Both the position numbers and the translations under genes were made by a program. A DNA stretch of 64,000 bases from JABLTI01 sp035528035 (lineage in GTDB: Archaea; Asgardarchaeota; Heimdallarchaeia; JABLTI01), in contig DATKZI010000025.1 of the NCBI GenBank assembly GCA_035528035.1, positions 1 to 64,000 of the forward strand. The letters are read 5' to 3'. Position 1 is the first letter of the stretch, and every line of letters starts with the position of its first letter. This document shows, in pieces, positions 25,798 to 33,805 of this stretch. The notes under the pieces are model-generated. The model was not told where the DNA came from, did no database searches, and saw only the letters and a program-made list of their open reading frames with translations.

Positions 25798-26652
25798 TTA
25801 GATAGGTTCTTTTCTACCAAATTTATCTCGAGCATATTTACCAAAATCAGTTATTTGTATTAATTGATCTTGATTGAAAACAGGACCATCAATACAAAGT
25901 CGCAATCCTGTTGGGTCAACTGTACATTGCCCGCACAATCCAATAGCGCACTTGAAGTAGCGATCTGCTAAGCAAGCTTCAAATGGTAATTTCATTTTTT
26001 GTGCTAGTTTGAAAGCATTGAACATCATTAATTCAGGACCACACGCATAGATCATATCATAAGATTCACCTTTTTGTAAAGATACATCCCAACAATGAGT
26101 TGAAAATCCTTTAAATCCAAAAGAGCCATCATCTGTGCTTGGTTTGTATGTAAAATCAATATTTGTTTTTGCTAAATGCTCAAAATAATCTTTGAAAGCT
26201 AATTCACCTACTGTTCGAGCTCCATGGAATAAATGGACTTGAATGTTCTTTTTCAGTGCTTGCTCAGTTAGAAATCTTGTAGGAGCAATCCCAGTTCCTC
26301 CTCCTATCACAGCTATCTTTTTTCCAGCAAGGTTAAAACCTTTGCCAAAAGGACCTCGGATACCTAAATGATCTCCTTCTTTTAATTTATGAAAAGCTTC
26401 AGTAGCCTTACCAATCTTTGCTACAGCAAAAGTGATAGAACCAGTTGATTGATTACAAGAAGCTATACCCATTGGCTTTTCATCCACACCATAAAGCCAC
26501 ATCATAACAAATTGTCCTGGAGATGCATTTTGAGCTATTTCTGAGATGGTTAGTGTGAATGATTTCACAGGCATACGTGAATCCTTGGGTGTTTCAGTAA
26601 TGATTTTATCGATGGGGACAACTTTTAAAGTTCCGAGTTTACTAATGGTCAT
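25798..26652 (-). CDS. pyrK: Dihydroorotate dehydrogenase B, electron transfer subunit (PyrK)
   Basis: A 284-residue flavoprotein of the ferredoxin-reductase type. FAD-binding residues precede the NAD-binding stretch AVIGGGTGIAPTRFL (about 114-128). The C-terminus has a [2Fe-2S] motif with cysteines in C-x-x-x-x-x-x-x-C-A-I-G-L-C-G-Q-C followed by a distal C. PyrK passes electrons from dihydroorotate, via PyrD, to NAD+. It is 11 nt after pyrD in the same operon, which supports the type 1B enzyme. Its start is an ATG at 26652, with no unusual features. Confidence 0.92.
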   Translation of the reverse strand: MTISKLGTLKVVPIDKIITETPKDSRMPVKSFTLTISEIAQNASPGQFVMMWLYGVDEKPMGIASCNQSTGSITFAVAKIGKATEAFHKLKEGDHLGIRGPFGKGFNLAGKKIAVIGGGTGIAPTRFLTEQALKKNIQVHLFHGARTVGELAFKDYFEHLAKTNIDFTYKPSTDDGSFGFKGFSTHCWDVSLQKGESYDMIYACGPELMMFNAFKLAQKMKLPFEACLADRYFKCAIGLCGQCTVDPTGLRLCIDGPVFNQDQLIQITDFGKYARDKFGRKEPI

Positions 26653-26663
26653 TTTTATTTCTC

Positions 26664-27596
26664 CTATAATTCATGGGCTAAACCGATCAAATCAGAAGCT
26701 TTTGCAAAACCTTCTTTCTGCAAATAATTTTTCAGCCCATTAGTTAGATCATTAAAAATTGATATTTCTTGTGGGTTCTGACAATAAGCAAGAGCTGTTC
26801 CTATTTGAACAGCAGATGCACCAGCAAGCATAAGCTCAACAACATCTTGCCAAACTGAAACTCCCCCAACACCGATTATTGGTATCTTTGAACCAATTTT
26901 AGCATATAGATCATATACGCATTTTATTGTAATCGGTTTTATAGCTGGTCCTGATAAACCTCCAGATTTATTGGAAAGAATAGGTTTTCGATAGGTTAGA
27001 TTTATAGCCATAGCTCGAACAGTGTTGATTACAACAATACCATCAGCTCCACCATCAATAGCTGCTTCAGCAGGGATAGTTAAATCCGTTAAATTGGGAG
27101 AAATTTTCACAAAAACTGGTATCTTCACAGCTTTCTTTACTTGCTGAGTAATATTCTTTACTAGGTCTGCATCTTGACCAATGATCGAACCATATTTCCC
27201 TCCATGAGGACAGGAAACATTCAGCTCAAAAGCATCTGGTTTTGCTTTTGCTAAAGTCTTAGCTACTTTGAGGAATTCATTAATATCTTTACCAAAAATA
27301 CTGGCAATAATAGGAGTAGAAATTCGTTTCTTATAACCACTAAGTTCTGCTAGAAATTCATCGCATCCTGGATTAGGCAATCCCATAGCATTGATTAGAT
27401 TACCATTCCCTAATTCAACAACAGTAGGATTATCATAACCAGCTTTTGGTTCCGGTCCTATAGATTTAGTTGTGATAGCTCCACAACCTGCTTCTGCAAC
27501 CCGAACCATGATTGATTCGTTAACTCCCAGAATTCCAGAGGCAAGGATGAAAGGATTTGTAAGTTTTAATCCACAAAGATCAGTTTTAAGTAACAT
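26664..27596 (-). CDS. pyrD: Dihydroorotate dehydrogenase B, catalytic subunit (PyrD)
   Basis: A 310-residue FMN TIM-barrel enzyme. Family motifs include the N-terminal NPFILASGILG (about 14-24), FELNVSCPHGG (about 132-142) with the cysteine used as the active-site base in class 1B, FVKISPNLTD (about 171-180), and the C-terminal phosphate-binding GVGGVSVWQD and GASAVQIGTA. It oxidises dihydroorotate to orotate in de novo pyrimidine synthesis, with PyrK as electron partner. It is the upstream gene of the pair. The 168-nt leader before it carries nothing I can call. Confidence 0.95.
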   Translation of the reverse strand: MLLKTDLCGLKLTNPFILASGILGVNESIMVRVAEAGCGAITTKSIGPEPKAGYDNPTVVELGNGNLINAMGLPNPGCDEFLAELSGYKKRISTPIIASIFGKDINEFLKVAKTLAKAKPDAFELNVSCPHGGKYGSIIGQDADLVKNITQQVKKAVKIPVFVKISPNLTDLTIPAEAAIDGGADGIVVINTVRAMAINLTYRKPILSNKSGGLSGPAIKPITIKCVYDLYAKIGSKIPIIGVGGVSVWQDVVELMLAGASAVQIGTALAYCQNPQEISIFNDLTNGLKNYLQKEGFAKASDLIGLAHEL

Positions 27597-27764
27597 TTAA
27601 TTCTCCTAATCTCAAAGAATCCTTCTTACACTAAAAATTTTCGGAGAAAAAAGAATAAAATTAGCTACGTTATAAGTTTTGGTAATCAATAAAATAGCCT
27701 GTAAAATAAGAAATGAAATAAATGAAAAAACAAATTTAATTTAGAAAAATAGTATAATGGTGGA

Positions 27765-27998
27765 TTATCCACCTTCAGTTCGAGCAATGAGATAGACTTT
27801 TTCGTAATCTGTTAAGCCAACTTCCTCAAATGTCTCGTTGTCATCTAATTGTCTTCCCCTATATACAACAATTACTGCACTTGCAGGAATTCTTTTTTGT
27901 CTTGAAATTTCTCTTTTCAATTCTGCTACTGTTGCATTAGGTTTAACTTCGACATCAATTACTCCGCCGCCGATTGCAGATACTACCCTGATTATCAT
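27765..27998 (-). CDS. Ubiquitin-like protein ending in Gly-Gly
   Basis: A 77-residue ubiquitin homologue, one residue longer than ubiquitin. It shows the beta-grasp order and aligns almost without gaps after residue 15: TVAELKREI versus the helix of ubiquitin, RIPASAVIVVY for ubiquitin residues 35-45, GRQLDDNET for 47-55, and a terminal IARTEGG. Arg at the position of ubiquitin R72 is retained, as is the Gly-Gly end, exposed directly without processing. Lysines equal to ubiquitin 6, 11, 29, 33, 48 and 63 are replaced; only the K27 equivalent remains. It is probably conjugated to proteins by an E1/E2 system, as in other Asgards. An AAGGTG is about 11 nt upstream. The gene stands alone. Confidence 0.9.
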   Translation of the reverse strand: MIIRVVSAIGGGVIDVEVKPNATVAELKREISRQKRIPASAVIVVYRGRQLDDNETFEEVGLTDYEKVYLIARTEGG

Positions 27999-28103
27999 CT
28001 TTTAGACTACACCTTCACGAGTTTTCGTTTTTATTCTAAATATATTAGAACTGTCATATATTATAAACACTTTCAAATGAATATGATTATGCATCATCTA
28101 GAT

Positions 28104-28862
28104 TTATTTGTTTCCTTCTATTTGTTTGTTTATTAAAGCACCCATAAGTCCCCCACCAAATCCATTGTCTATATTCACTACTGCAACATTTGGCGCACAA
28201 CTATTTAACATTGTTAAGAGTGCTGATAAACCATTGAAGTTAGCACCATACCCAATGGAGGTAGGAACAGCTATTACTGGGCAAGCTGCTAGTCCAGCAA
28301 CTACTGATGGTAAAGCTCCTTCCATTCCAGCAACTGCTACGATAACATTTGCTGAAAAAAGTTTATCTTTATAATTTAATAACCGGTGAATTCCTGCTAC
28401 TCCAACATCAAATATTCTCATGACTTTTGTTCCCATCAATTCTGCTGTTAAAGCTGCTTCTTCTGCAACAGGAATATCGGATGTACCACCACAAACGACA
28501 AGTAGATCACCCACTTGTTTTCTTTTTTCTTTTTCCACAAAAACAATTCTTGCTTGAGGGTTAAATTGAACTGCGTCATCCATTTTCTTTAATTCGGTGT
28601 AAATCTCTTCAGATGCTCTAGTTAAAAGAATGTTTTCATTTCGATCAGTTAATGCTTTGAAAATCCCTTTGATTTGCTCAAGAGTTTTACCCGGACAATA
28701 AACTACTTCAGGAAAACCTTTTCGAAGTGCACGATGGTGATCAACTTTTGCATATCCTAAATCTTCAAAAGGCAAATCTTTAAGTTGTTTTAAGATAGCA
28801 TCATCGGAAATTTTGCCATCTTTATATTCATTAAGTAAATTCTTTAGATGTTTTTCATCCAT
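28104..28862 (-). CDS. larB: LarB, nickel-pincer cofactor carboxylase/hydrolase
   Basis: A 252-residue protein of the PurE-related LarB family. The N-terminal ~120 residues are family-specific (KVDHHRALRKGFPEVVYC). The C-terminal domain is AIR-carboxylase-like: CGGTSDIPVAEEA (about 124-136), DVGVAGIHRL (about 153-162) and ANVIVAVAGMEGALPSVVAGL (about 173-193). LarB carboxylates and hydrolyses nicotinic acid adenine dinucleotide to give a dicarboxypyridine nucleotide. It is followed by larE 27 nt further along in the same direction, forming the first two steps of nickel-pincer cofactor synthesis. LarC and the lactate racemase LarA are not in this window. The 28863-28889 gap has no separate promoter visible. 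Confidence 0.9.
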   Translation of the reverse strand: MDEKHLKNLLNEYKDGKISDDAILKQLKDLPFEDLGYAKVDHHRALRKGFPEVVYCPGKTLEQIKGIFKALTDRNENILLTRASEEIYTELKKMDDAVQFNPQARIVFVEKEKRKQVGDLLVVCGGTSDIPVAEEAALTAELMGTKVMRIFDVGVAGIHRLLNYKDKLFSANVIVAVAGMEGALPSVVAGLAACPVIAVPTSIGYGANFNGLSALLTMLNSCAPNVAVVNIDNGFGGGLMGALINKQIEGNK

Positions 28863-28889
28863 ACTACCAACAACCTTTGAATTAATTTT

Positions 28890-29699
28890 TTATATTTCTC
28901 TATTCATTGAACCTTTTCTATAGCCACTTAAATCCAAAGTGACAAACTCAAAACCCAACGCTTTTAACTCATCTGTTATTTTTCCTGTTTCTTTAAAAAT
29001 AATATCAAAATGTTGTTTAGCGATTTCAATACGAGCGATCTTTCCGTGAACACGAACACGAACATCTTTGAGTCCTAATGCTTTCAAGATTTTTTCCGCT
29101 TCATAAACAATATTTAATTTTTCTGGTGTAATCTTTTCACCAAACGGAAATCGTGTTGCTAAACAAGGTGATGATGGTTTATCCCAACAATTCAAACCTA
29201 GTTGTTTTGACAATTGTCGGATTTCATTTTTTGTTATTTTTGCTTCTAATAATGGACTTCGAATGCCTAATTCCTTAACTGCTTGAAAACCCGGTCTATA
29301 ATCATCTAAATCGTCAAAATTTGTTCCCTCTATCATAACACCTTCAATACCTTTTTCCTGACAGAATTTAACTACTGCATTAAGATTTATTTTTTTACAG
29401 ATATAGCATCTATCTTTAGGATTATTTTCAAACCAACTGACATCAATTTGATCTCTATCAACAATATAATGTGGTATTCCTAAATCCGCGGCTATATGTT
29501 TTGCTTCTTCAAGTTCATCTTGAGGCAATTGAGGTATATCAATAGTGATCGCTGTTGCATTATCACCTAAAATTTGATAAGAAATAGTTGCTAAGAAAGT
29601 GCTATCAACCCCTCCTGAGAAGGCTATAACAACTTTCTTGAGCTTAAGTATTATATTTGTTAGTTCTTCTAGTTTAGTATCTAATAGTTTTTGATTCAT
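28890..29699 (-). CDS. larE: LarE, PP-loop ATP-dependent sulfur transferase
   Basis: A 269-residue PP-loop ATPase. The SGGVDS motif is at 28-33. The family cysteines are C98 and C101 (DRCYICKK), and C179 in PSSPCLATRFPFG. LarE adenylates the LarB product and installs sulfur for the nickel-pincer nucleotide. Some LarE proteins use a single sacrificial cysteine; others carry three cysteines holding a [4Fe-4S] cluster. The CxxC plus distal Cys here suits the cluster-type enzyme, as inference. It lies upstream of larB, in the order larE then larB in transcription, and just 4 nt downstream of the signal-peptidase gene, so all three are probably co-transcribed. Confidence 0.9.
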   Translation of the reverse strand: MNQKLLDTKLEELTNIILKLKKVVIAFSGGVDSTFLATISYQILGDNATAITIDIPQLPQDELEEAKHIAADLGIPHYIVDRDQIDVSWFENNPKDRCYICKKINLNAVVKFCQEKGIEGVMIEGTNFDDLDDYRPGFQAVKELGIRSPLLEAKITKNEIRQLSKQLGLNCWDKPSSPCLATRFPFGEKITPEKLNIVYEAEKILKALGLKDVRVRVHGKIARIEIAKQHFDIIFKETGKITDELKALGFEFVTLDLSGYRKGSMNREI

Positions 29700-29703
29700 G
29701 ATT

Positions 29704-30966
29704 TTAGAGTCTCATTGTTAAGGTAAATATCACAGAATAGACATCTGTCCATGCTCTACCTAGCTTATTTTGCAAATGTGCTGTAACTGTCATATTATAA
29801 TCTAATCCTTCTACAACATCTGCAGGATTGACCCATGCTCCAGTACTAAATGTTTTCGATCCTTCAAAGTTATACACGATAGTCCAATTGTTACCACCAA
29901 TAACTTCTCCTGTAGTTGTGTTGAAGATTTGTAGGGAAAAACCATTGAATTTTTGATGCCAGTGACCTGGAGAGTTAATTGTTACATCAGCGAATATGAA
30001 AACCATACTTCCTCCTTCAACAGTGTAGGAATCCGCACCATCGAGAGCAATATCAGTAACACCAAAATGAGTGCCCCATTGAGCAGATAAAGAGTCAACT
30101 ATTGGTATAAAAACTATTATTCCTAAAATAACAGCTGGAATAATAATATTTTTTCTTTTCTTAAGTTTGTTAGTAAACACTTTACATTTCTCTTTAAAGC
30201 TTGCTTTTCCTTCAGAACTATCATCAATTTGCGAACTGTTATTCTGGGTTGTATCTGTTTCATCATCAAAAACATCTTTGTCTTTTCCTTTACCAGTGAA
30301 AGAACCCAAAACAAAGGTTAGTAAAAGTATCGCCGCTACAATGACAATTAAAACAATTCTACCTGTAGTTGATTTGAAGTAACTGATGATACCACCAAGA
30401 TAAGGTATTCTACCAATAATTTTTCCTATTAAACGACTTTCATGAATGGTTAATTCTATTATATCTCCAGAACGAACATAATCATCATTTGTGTCAGGAT
30501 TATCACCTTTTGTAGTAAACCAATATTCATCTGTAACATTATCATAGTAAACCCGATTCACTCGATGAACTATAGGTTCTCTAACATAGTCCAGTTCTGT
30601 TGGATTTGAAGCATTTATTCTATAAAAGACAATTACATCCCCAACTTTAATTTCAGAGGGATCTACTCCCCTTACTATCAACATATCTTTCCTGATATCA
30701 AATTGTCCACCAAAATCATCTCTATTAGAACCATAGTAGGTAGGTTCCATTGATTCACTGGTAACAACAACTAAAGGTGTGTCAGTGTGGAGAATAGCTC
30801 CAAGAATCCAATTAAAACTGAAAACTAATAAAATAGCTACTCCAAGAAAGACTATTATCTCAGTAAAATCCTTTATTGAATCTCTATGTTTTTTCAAAAA
30901 AGCTTTAAAGGGTGAGCTATTTGTTACTTCCTTTTCTTCTTGTTTTTTACCATCATCTTTAGACAT
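29704..30966 (-). CDS. Sec11-like signal peptidase I with additional exported C-terminal domain
   Basis: A 420-residue S26 peptidase. TM1 is at about 36-57; the catalytic Ser is S72 in TSESMEPT; the catalytic His is H134 in PIVHRV, in place of the bacterial lysine; and GDNPDTND with Asp 155/158 follows, so it is the archaeal/eukaryotic Sec11 type. A second TM lies at about 203-221. Unusually, a third hydrophobic helix at about 274-292 follows a charged cytoplasmic linker, and then a ~128-residue beta-rich domain (HWHQKFNGFSLQIFN) that is probably outside the cell. Family members are normally ~150-200 residues. It cleaves signal peptides from exported proteins. The extra domain is unrecognised and may bind substrates or the envelope. 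Confidence 0.85.
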   Translation of the reverse strand: MSKDDGKKQEEKEVTNSSPFKAFLKKHRDSIKDFTEIIVFLGVAILLVFSFNWILGAILHTDTPLVVVTSESMEPTYYGSNRDDFGGQFDIRKDMLIVRGVDPSEIKVGDVIVFYRINASNPTELDYVREPIVHRVNRVYYDNVTDEYWFTTKGDNPDTNDDYVRSGDIIELTIHESRLIGKIIGRIPYLGGIISYFKSTTGRIVLIVIVAAILLLTFVLGSFTGKGKDKDVFDDETDTTQNNSSQIDDSSEGKASFKEKCKVFTNKLKKRKNIIIPAVILGIIVFIPIVDSLSAQWGTHFGVTDIALDGADSYTVEGGSMVFIFADVTINSPGHWHQKFNGFSLQIFNTTTGEVIGGNNWTIVYNFEGSKTFSTGAWVNPADVVEGLDYNMTVTAHLQNKLGRAWTDVYSVIFTLTMRL

Positions 30967-31078
30967 GGTTCAGTCGCCTTAAGTAAGATTATAATATAAG
31001 AGAAATTATATAACTGAAATAAAATACTTTTCCTAATACTGAATGATTAATTATTGCTAAAATAAAGGTTTGATACTG

Positions 31079-31669
31079 TTGGAGATAGCTGATGCCTGTA
31101 ATCAAAAAGCTGAATTTCTTCTGGTGGGTTGTGAAGCAGTTAAAGAAAGAGATGCAATGAGTGAACTTTGGCATGTAATTGTTAAATATTGCCAAGTAAC
31201 ACCTCTAGATGCATTTGTATTACCAATTAGAGGTTTATTTCTTATTGCAGTTAAAAATAATCTACAAGATATTTTAACAAAAATCAAACAGACAGCAGAT
31301 GATAATTTGTTCACTTTTAGGATATGTAGGAAAATTACCCCGTTAGAACGTGTAGTAAAAAGTACACTTGACGAAATGATGGAAATACTTCCAGAATTTC
31401 TTTTGAGAGTTCCTGAAGATAAAAAATGGCGAATTACAGTTAATCGAAGACACACTCTGTTGAAAAAATACGATATAATTAAAGCTATTGCGGAACATCC
31501 ATTTGCTCCAAAAGGAAAAGTTGATTTGGAAAATCCTGATTGGGATATTATAATAGAAGTATTTGGAGAATGGTTAGGTTTTAGTGTTATGCCCACCTCA
31601 CCTATAATCTATCTTCCTGAAGATAAAGAAACGCTTGTAGATCATGATGAAGAAGATGATTTATTTTAA
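31079..31669 (+). CDS. THUMP-domain protein (Tan1-like)
   Basis: A 197-residue protein whose middle and C-terminal parts match the THUMP domain: KWRITVNRRHTLLKKYDIIKAIAE (about 115-138), followed by KVDLENPDWDIIIEVFGEWLGFSVM. That is the R-R-H-x-x-x-x-x-x-I-I-x-x-I-A...V-D-L-x-N-P-D pattern. THUMP domains bind the acceptor end of tRNA. Tan1-like proteins support N4-acetylcytidine formation in tRNA with the Kre33/TmcA-type acetyltransferase. No catalytic domain is present here, so it is an adaptor-type protein. The chosen TTG at 31079 has an AAAGG 10 nt upstream; an alternative TTG lies at 31070. Its last 9 nt overlap the convergent Cgi121 gene. Confidence 0.75.
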   Translation: MEIADACNQKAEFLLVGCEAVKERDAMSELWHVIVKYCQVTPLDAFVLPIRGLFLIAVKNNLQDILTKIKQTADDNLFTFRICRKITPLERVVKSTLDEMMEILPEFLLRVPEDKKWRITVNRRHTLLKKYDIIKAIAEHPFAPKGKVDLENPDWDIIIEVFGEWLGFSVMPTSPIIYLPEDKETLVDHDEEDDLF

Positions 31670-32281
31670 TATATTAAGAAGGGTTGATTTTTCTATAGCT
31701 AATTTTTCTATAGCTTTATCTCTAGAATAGCCATTAGTGTTGTCAGTCATAATTAATGATATGTTTTCTTCTGTTATCCCAAGATTACTCATGATTTTTT
31801 TCTCGTTAGTATTTGCTAATTTATCAACATCAAAAGAAAATGAATCAGACTGAATTTTTAATTCGGTTAAAAAATGTTCAAAATTAACCAATGATTCTTC
31901 ATCTTTAGAATTCGGTTCCATTATATCCTTAGTGATTTGAACAAAAGCTATGTTTTGAGTTTCCGGAGTAAGTCCTACTTCTTGGAATGCTTTGCTGATT
32001 TGACGATACCCTGAAAGATAAAGAATTATTTCAGCTGCAAGTGATTTAGCTAAATTGTTTTGTTGTTCGAAAGCTTTAATCGCATACAAGATGCAAGCTA
32101 AGAGGTGTTTAACACTAGCAATAGCATCTGAATTAATTATTAGAAGTGAATGATCCTTAGGTAATTTATTTTCAATTGCTCGTTGTTTTTCTAATATGCT
32201 TTTAACCAAATCATTTGTTAGAGGTTTTGAAAGAATTGCTTGTGAAATTATTATTGTAAATTCATTGATTTGATTAGTCAT
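31661..32281 (-). CDS. cgi121: KEOPS complex subunit Cgi121
   Basis: A 206-residue protein. The central segment DAIASVKHLLACILYAIKAF (about 52-71) and the following EIILYLSGYRQISKAFQEVGL carry the Cgi121/TPRKB motifs: a helix with H-L-x-x-A, then the E-I-L-x-Y-x-S-G-x-R-Q-I-x-x-A signature. Cgi121 is the KEOPS subunit that binds Bud32 and recruits the 3' end of tRNA for t6A37 synthesis by Kae1. The C-terminal ~70 residues form an extra segment, including a predicted helical hairpin. It overlaps the THUMP-domain gene end to end; both act on tRNA, but they lie on opposite strands. Confidence 0.85.
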   Translation of the reverse strand: MTNQINEFTIIISQAILSKPLTNDLVKSILEKQRAIENKLPKDHSLLIINSDAIASVKHLLACILYAIKAFEQQNNLAKSLAAEIILYLSGYRQISKAFQEVGLTPETQNIAFVQITKDIMEPNSKDEESLVNFEHFLTELKIQSDSFSFDVDKLANTNEKKIMSNLGITEENISLIMTDNTNGYSRDKAIEKLAIEKSTLLNILK

Positions 32282-32423
32282 ATTAGTTACCCAAATGATT
32301 TCTAGTAATATTTGATTTTTAATGATTGTTAATGTTTCTAAGAAAATTAGCTTTATCGAAAATAGTTTAAAATTGGAAAAGAACAGTTAACAAGCAACAG
32401 TAATATTTACGGATGTCTCTAAA

Positions 32424-32996
32424 ATGAAGAATAATTTTCTAATCCTTGATTTTGATACTATCTGGGATCAAATAAATATATTATCAACAGAAATCATACG
32501 TTCTTATAAGCCTGATATTTTGATAGGCATCTCGAGAGGAGGATTAGTAATTACAAGACTCTTTAGTGATATTTTAGGGATAGAAGATATCGGAATAATA
32601 GGCATAGGATTCTATACAAATATAGGTGAAACAACAAAGGAACCGACTTTAATACAAGAGTTAACAATATCTATTGAAGGCAAAAAAGTATTACTAATTG
32701 ATGATGTTTCAGATAGTGGGAGAAGTTTAGAATTTGCTGTTCAGTATTTGAAGAACAAAGGATTAGCTGAAATAAAAACTGTAACATTACACTATAAACC
32801 TCATTCAATTTTCAAACCTGATTATTTTATTACTGAAACAACTAAATGGATTGTTTATCCTTGGGAGAAAATAGAATTTGCTAGATTATTTTATCAAAAT
32901 AAATTAAAATCAGGTTTAACAAAAGAACAAGCAATTGAAAAATTAAGAAAATTAGCTATTATAGAAAATGTTTCAGAAAAGATTATTTTTGATTAA
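32424..32996 (+). CDS. Phosphoribosyltransferase (COG2236-type)
   Basis: A 190-residue type I PRTase. The PRPP-binding loop VLLIDDVSDSGRSLEFAV (about 92-109) is clear, and PDILIGISRGGLVITRL (about 30-46) forms the pyrophosphate loop. The WIVYPWEKIEF segment (about 147-157) is characteristic of COG2236 predicted phosphoribosyltransferases, often annotated as hypoxanthine or xanthine-guanine PRT. The substrate is probably a purine base, but this cannot be read from the sequence. It is transcribed alone, with a terminator stem-loop downstream shared with the 7TM operon. Confidence 0.82.
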   Translation: MKNNFLILDFDTIWDQINILSTEIIRSYKPDILIGISRGGLVITRLFSDILGIEDIGIIGIGFYTNIGETTKEPTLIQELTISIEGKKVLLIDDVSDSGRSLEFAVQYLKNKGLAEIKTVTLHYKPHSIFKPDYFITETTKWIVYPWEKIEFARLFYQNKLKSGLTKEQAIEKLRKLAIIENVSEKIIFD

Positions 32997-33011
32997 AAAT
33001 AAGAAAAATCC

Positions 33012-33031
33012 TTCTGGGAAAAATCCCAGAA
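33012..33031. terminator. Perfect 8-bp stem-loop between convergent phosphoribosyltransferase and 7TM genes
   Basis: TTCTGGGA (33012-33019) pairs with TCCCAGAA (33024-33031) around an AAAA loop, in the 41-nt gap between the two stop codons. Both sides carry A/T-rich runs. It could terminate both transcripts. Confidence 0.6.
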
Positions 33032-33037
33032 AGTATT

Positions 33038-33805
33038 TTATTCTTTAAACCATTTACGAACAGCATTTGGCATTGAATATCCTAAATAGGCAAAATTACA
33101 CATTATTAGTGCGCAAACGTATGCAATGAAAAAGAACGGAGTATAACCATTTTCAATTATTCCTGTAAGATCTCCAAGGATAACATCTACAACAAAAGAG
33201 AGGTACACTAGAATTCCAAATGTACCTGAAACAATAATGAATTGGAAACCAGCTTTTTCCCATTTTAGAGTAGCTGCTTTATAGCTGGGAATAGTGAATC
33301 TGATCAAAGAGATAAATGCAATAAATGTTAAAATTAAATGGTAGACGGTTGGTCCCAAATCATAAGATGGATTAGGCCAATTTGTTATCGCATTACCAAC
33401 AAGTAATCCTATAGTAACTCCATTCAATGAAGCAAATATTAAAGGTGCTATTGTTCCAGTTCGTCTAAACATAGGTGATTGAGCAAAGATTATTGAGACA
33501 AATATAAAGATGAATATATTGCTCAAAGCTGAAAAACCATAACCTAAACTAATACCAATATTACTAAATCCATAATAATCTGAAAGAGTGCCTACTTCTT
33601 GTAGATAAGCTAAAATTCTGAAGGTAAACAAGCAGATTATTGCTATATTGTAAAATGTAAAAGCTACAGCCAATGCTAATGCTGCACTTTTCTTACGTTG
33701 TCTATATTTAATGTACAAGAATAATACTACAAAAGAAACTGACAGTAATACTATTCCTTCAGTAATAATTGCCAAAAGTAATTTTGTTTCTACAGATAGA
33801 ACCAT
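33038..33805 (-). CDS. Seven-transmembrane protein, paralogue B
   Basis: A 255-residue protein with about seven hydrophobic helices, the last segment ending SMPNAVRKWFKE. It is paralogous to the gene immediately upstream: shared landmarks are the basic loop YRQRKKSAALALAVAF, the GISLGYGFSALSNIFIFIFVS segment, LNGVTIGLLVGNAI, and PSYDLGPTVYHLILTF. No retinal lysine or kinase domain is present. Its ATG directly follows the TAA of paralogue A, and the GGAGGT ribosome-binding site lies inside the last codons of A, so translation is coupled. The function is unknown; a receptor or membrane scaffold is inference from the 7TM layout and tandem copies. Confidence 0.7.
   Translation of the reverse strand: MVLSVETKLLLAIITEGIVLLSVSFVVLFLYIKYRQRKKSAALALAVAFTFYNIAIICLFTFRILAYLQEVGTLSDYYGFSNIGISLGYGFSALSNIFIFIFVSIIFAQSPMFRRTGTIAPLIFASLNGVTIGLLVGNAITNWPNPSYDLGPTVYHLILTFIAFISLIRFTIPSYKAATLKWEKAGFQFIIVSGTFGILVYLSFVVDVILGDLTGIIENGYTPFFFIAYVCALIMCNFAYLGYSMPNAVRKWFKE

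Noticed and set aside
31102..31596. 164-residue open frame antisense to the THUMP gene
   Set aside because: It lies fully inside a gene with a recognised domain, has no ribosome-binding site and no family similarity.
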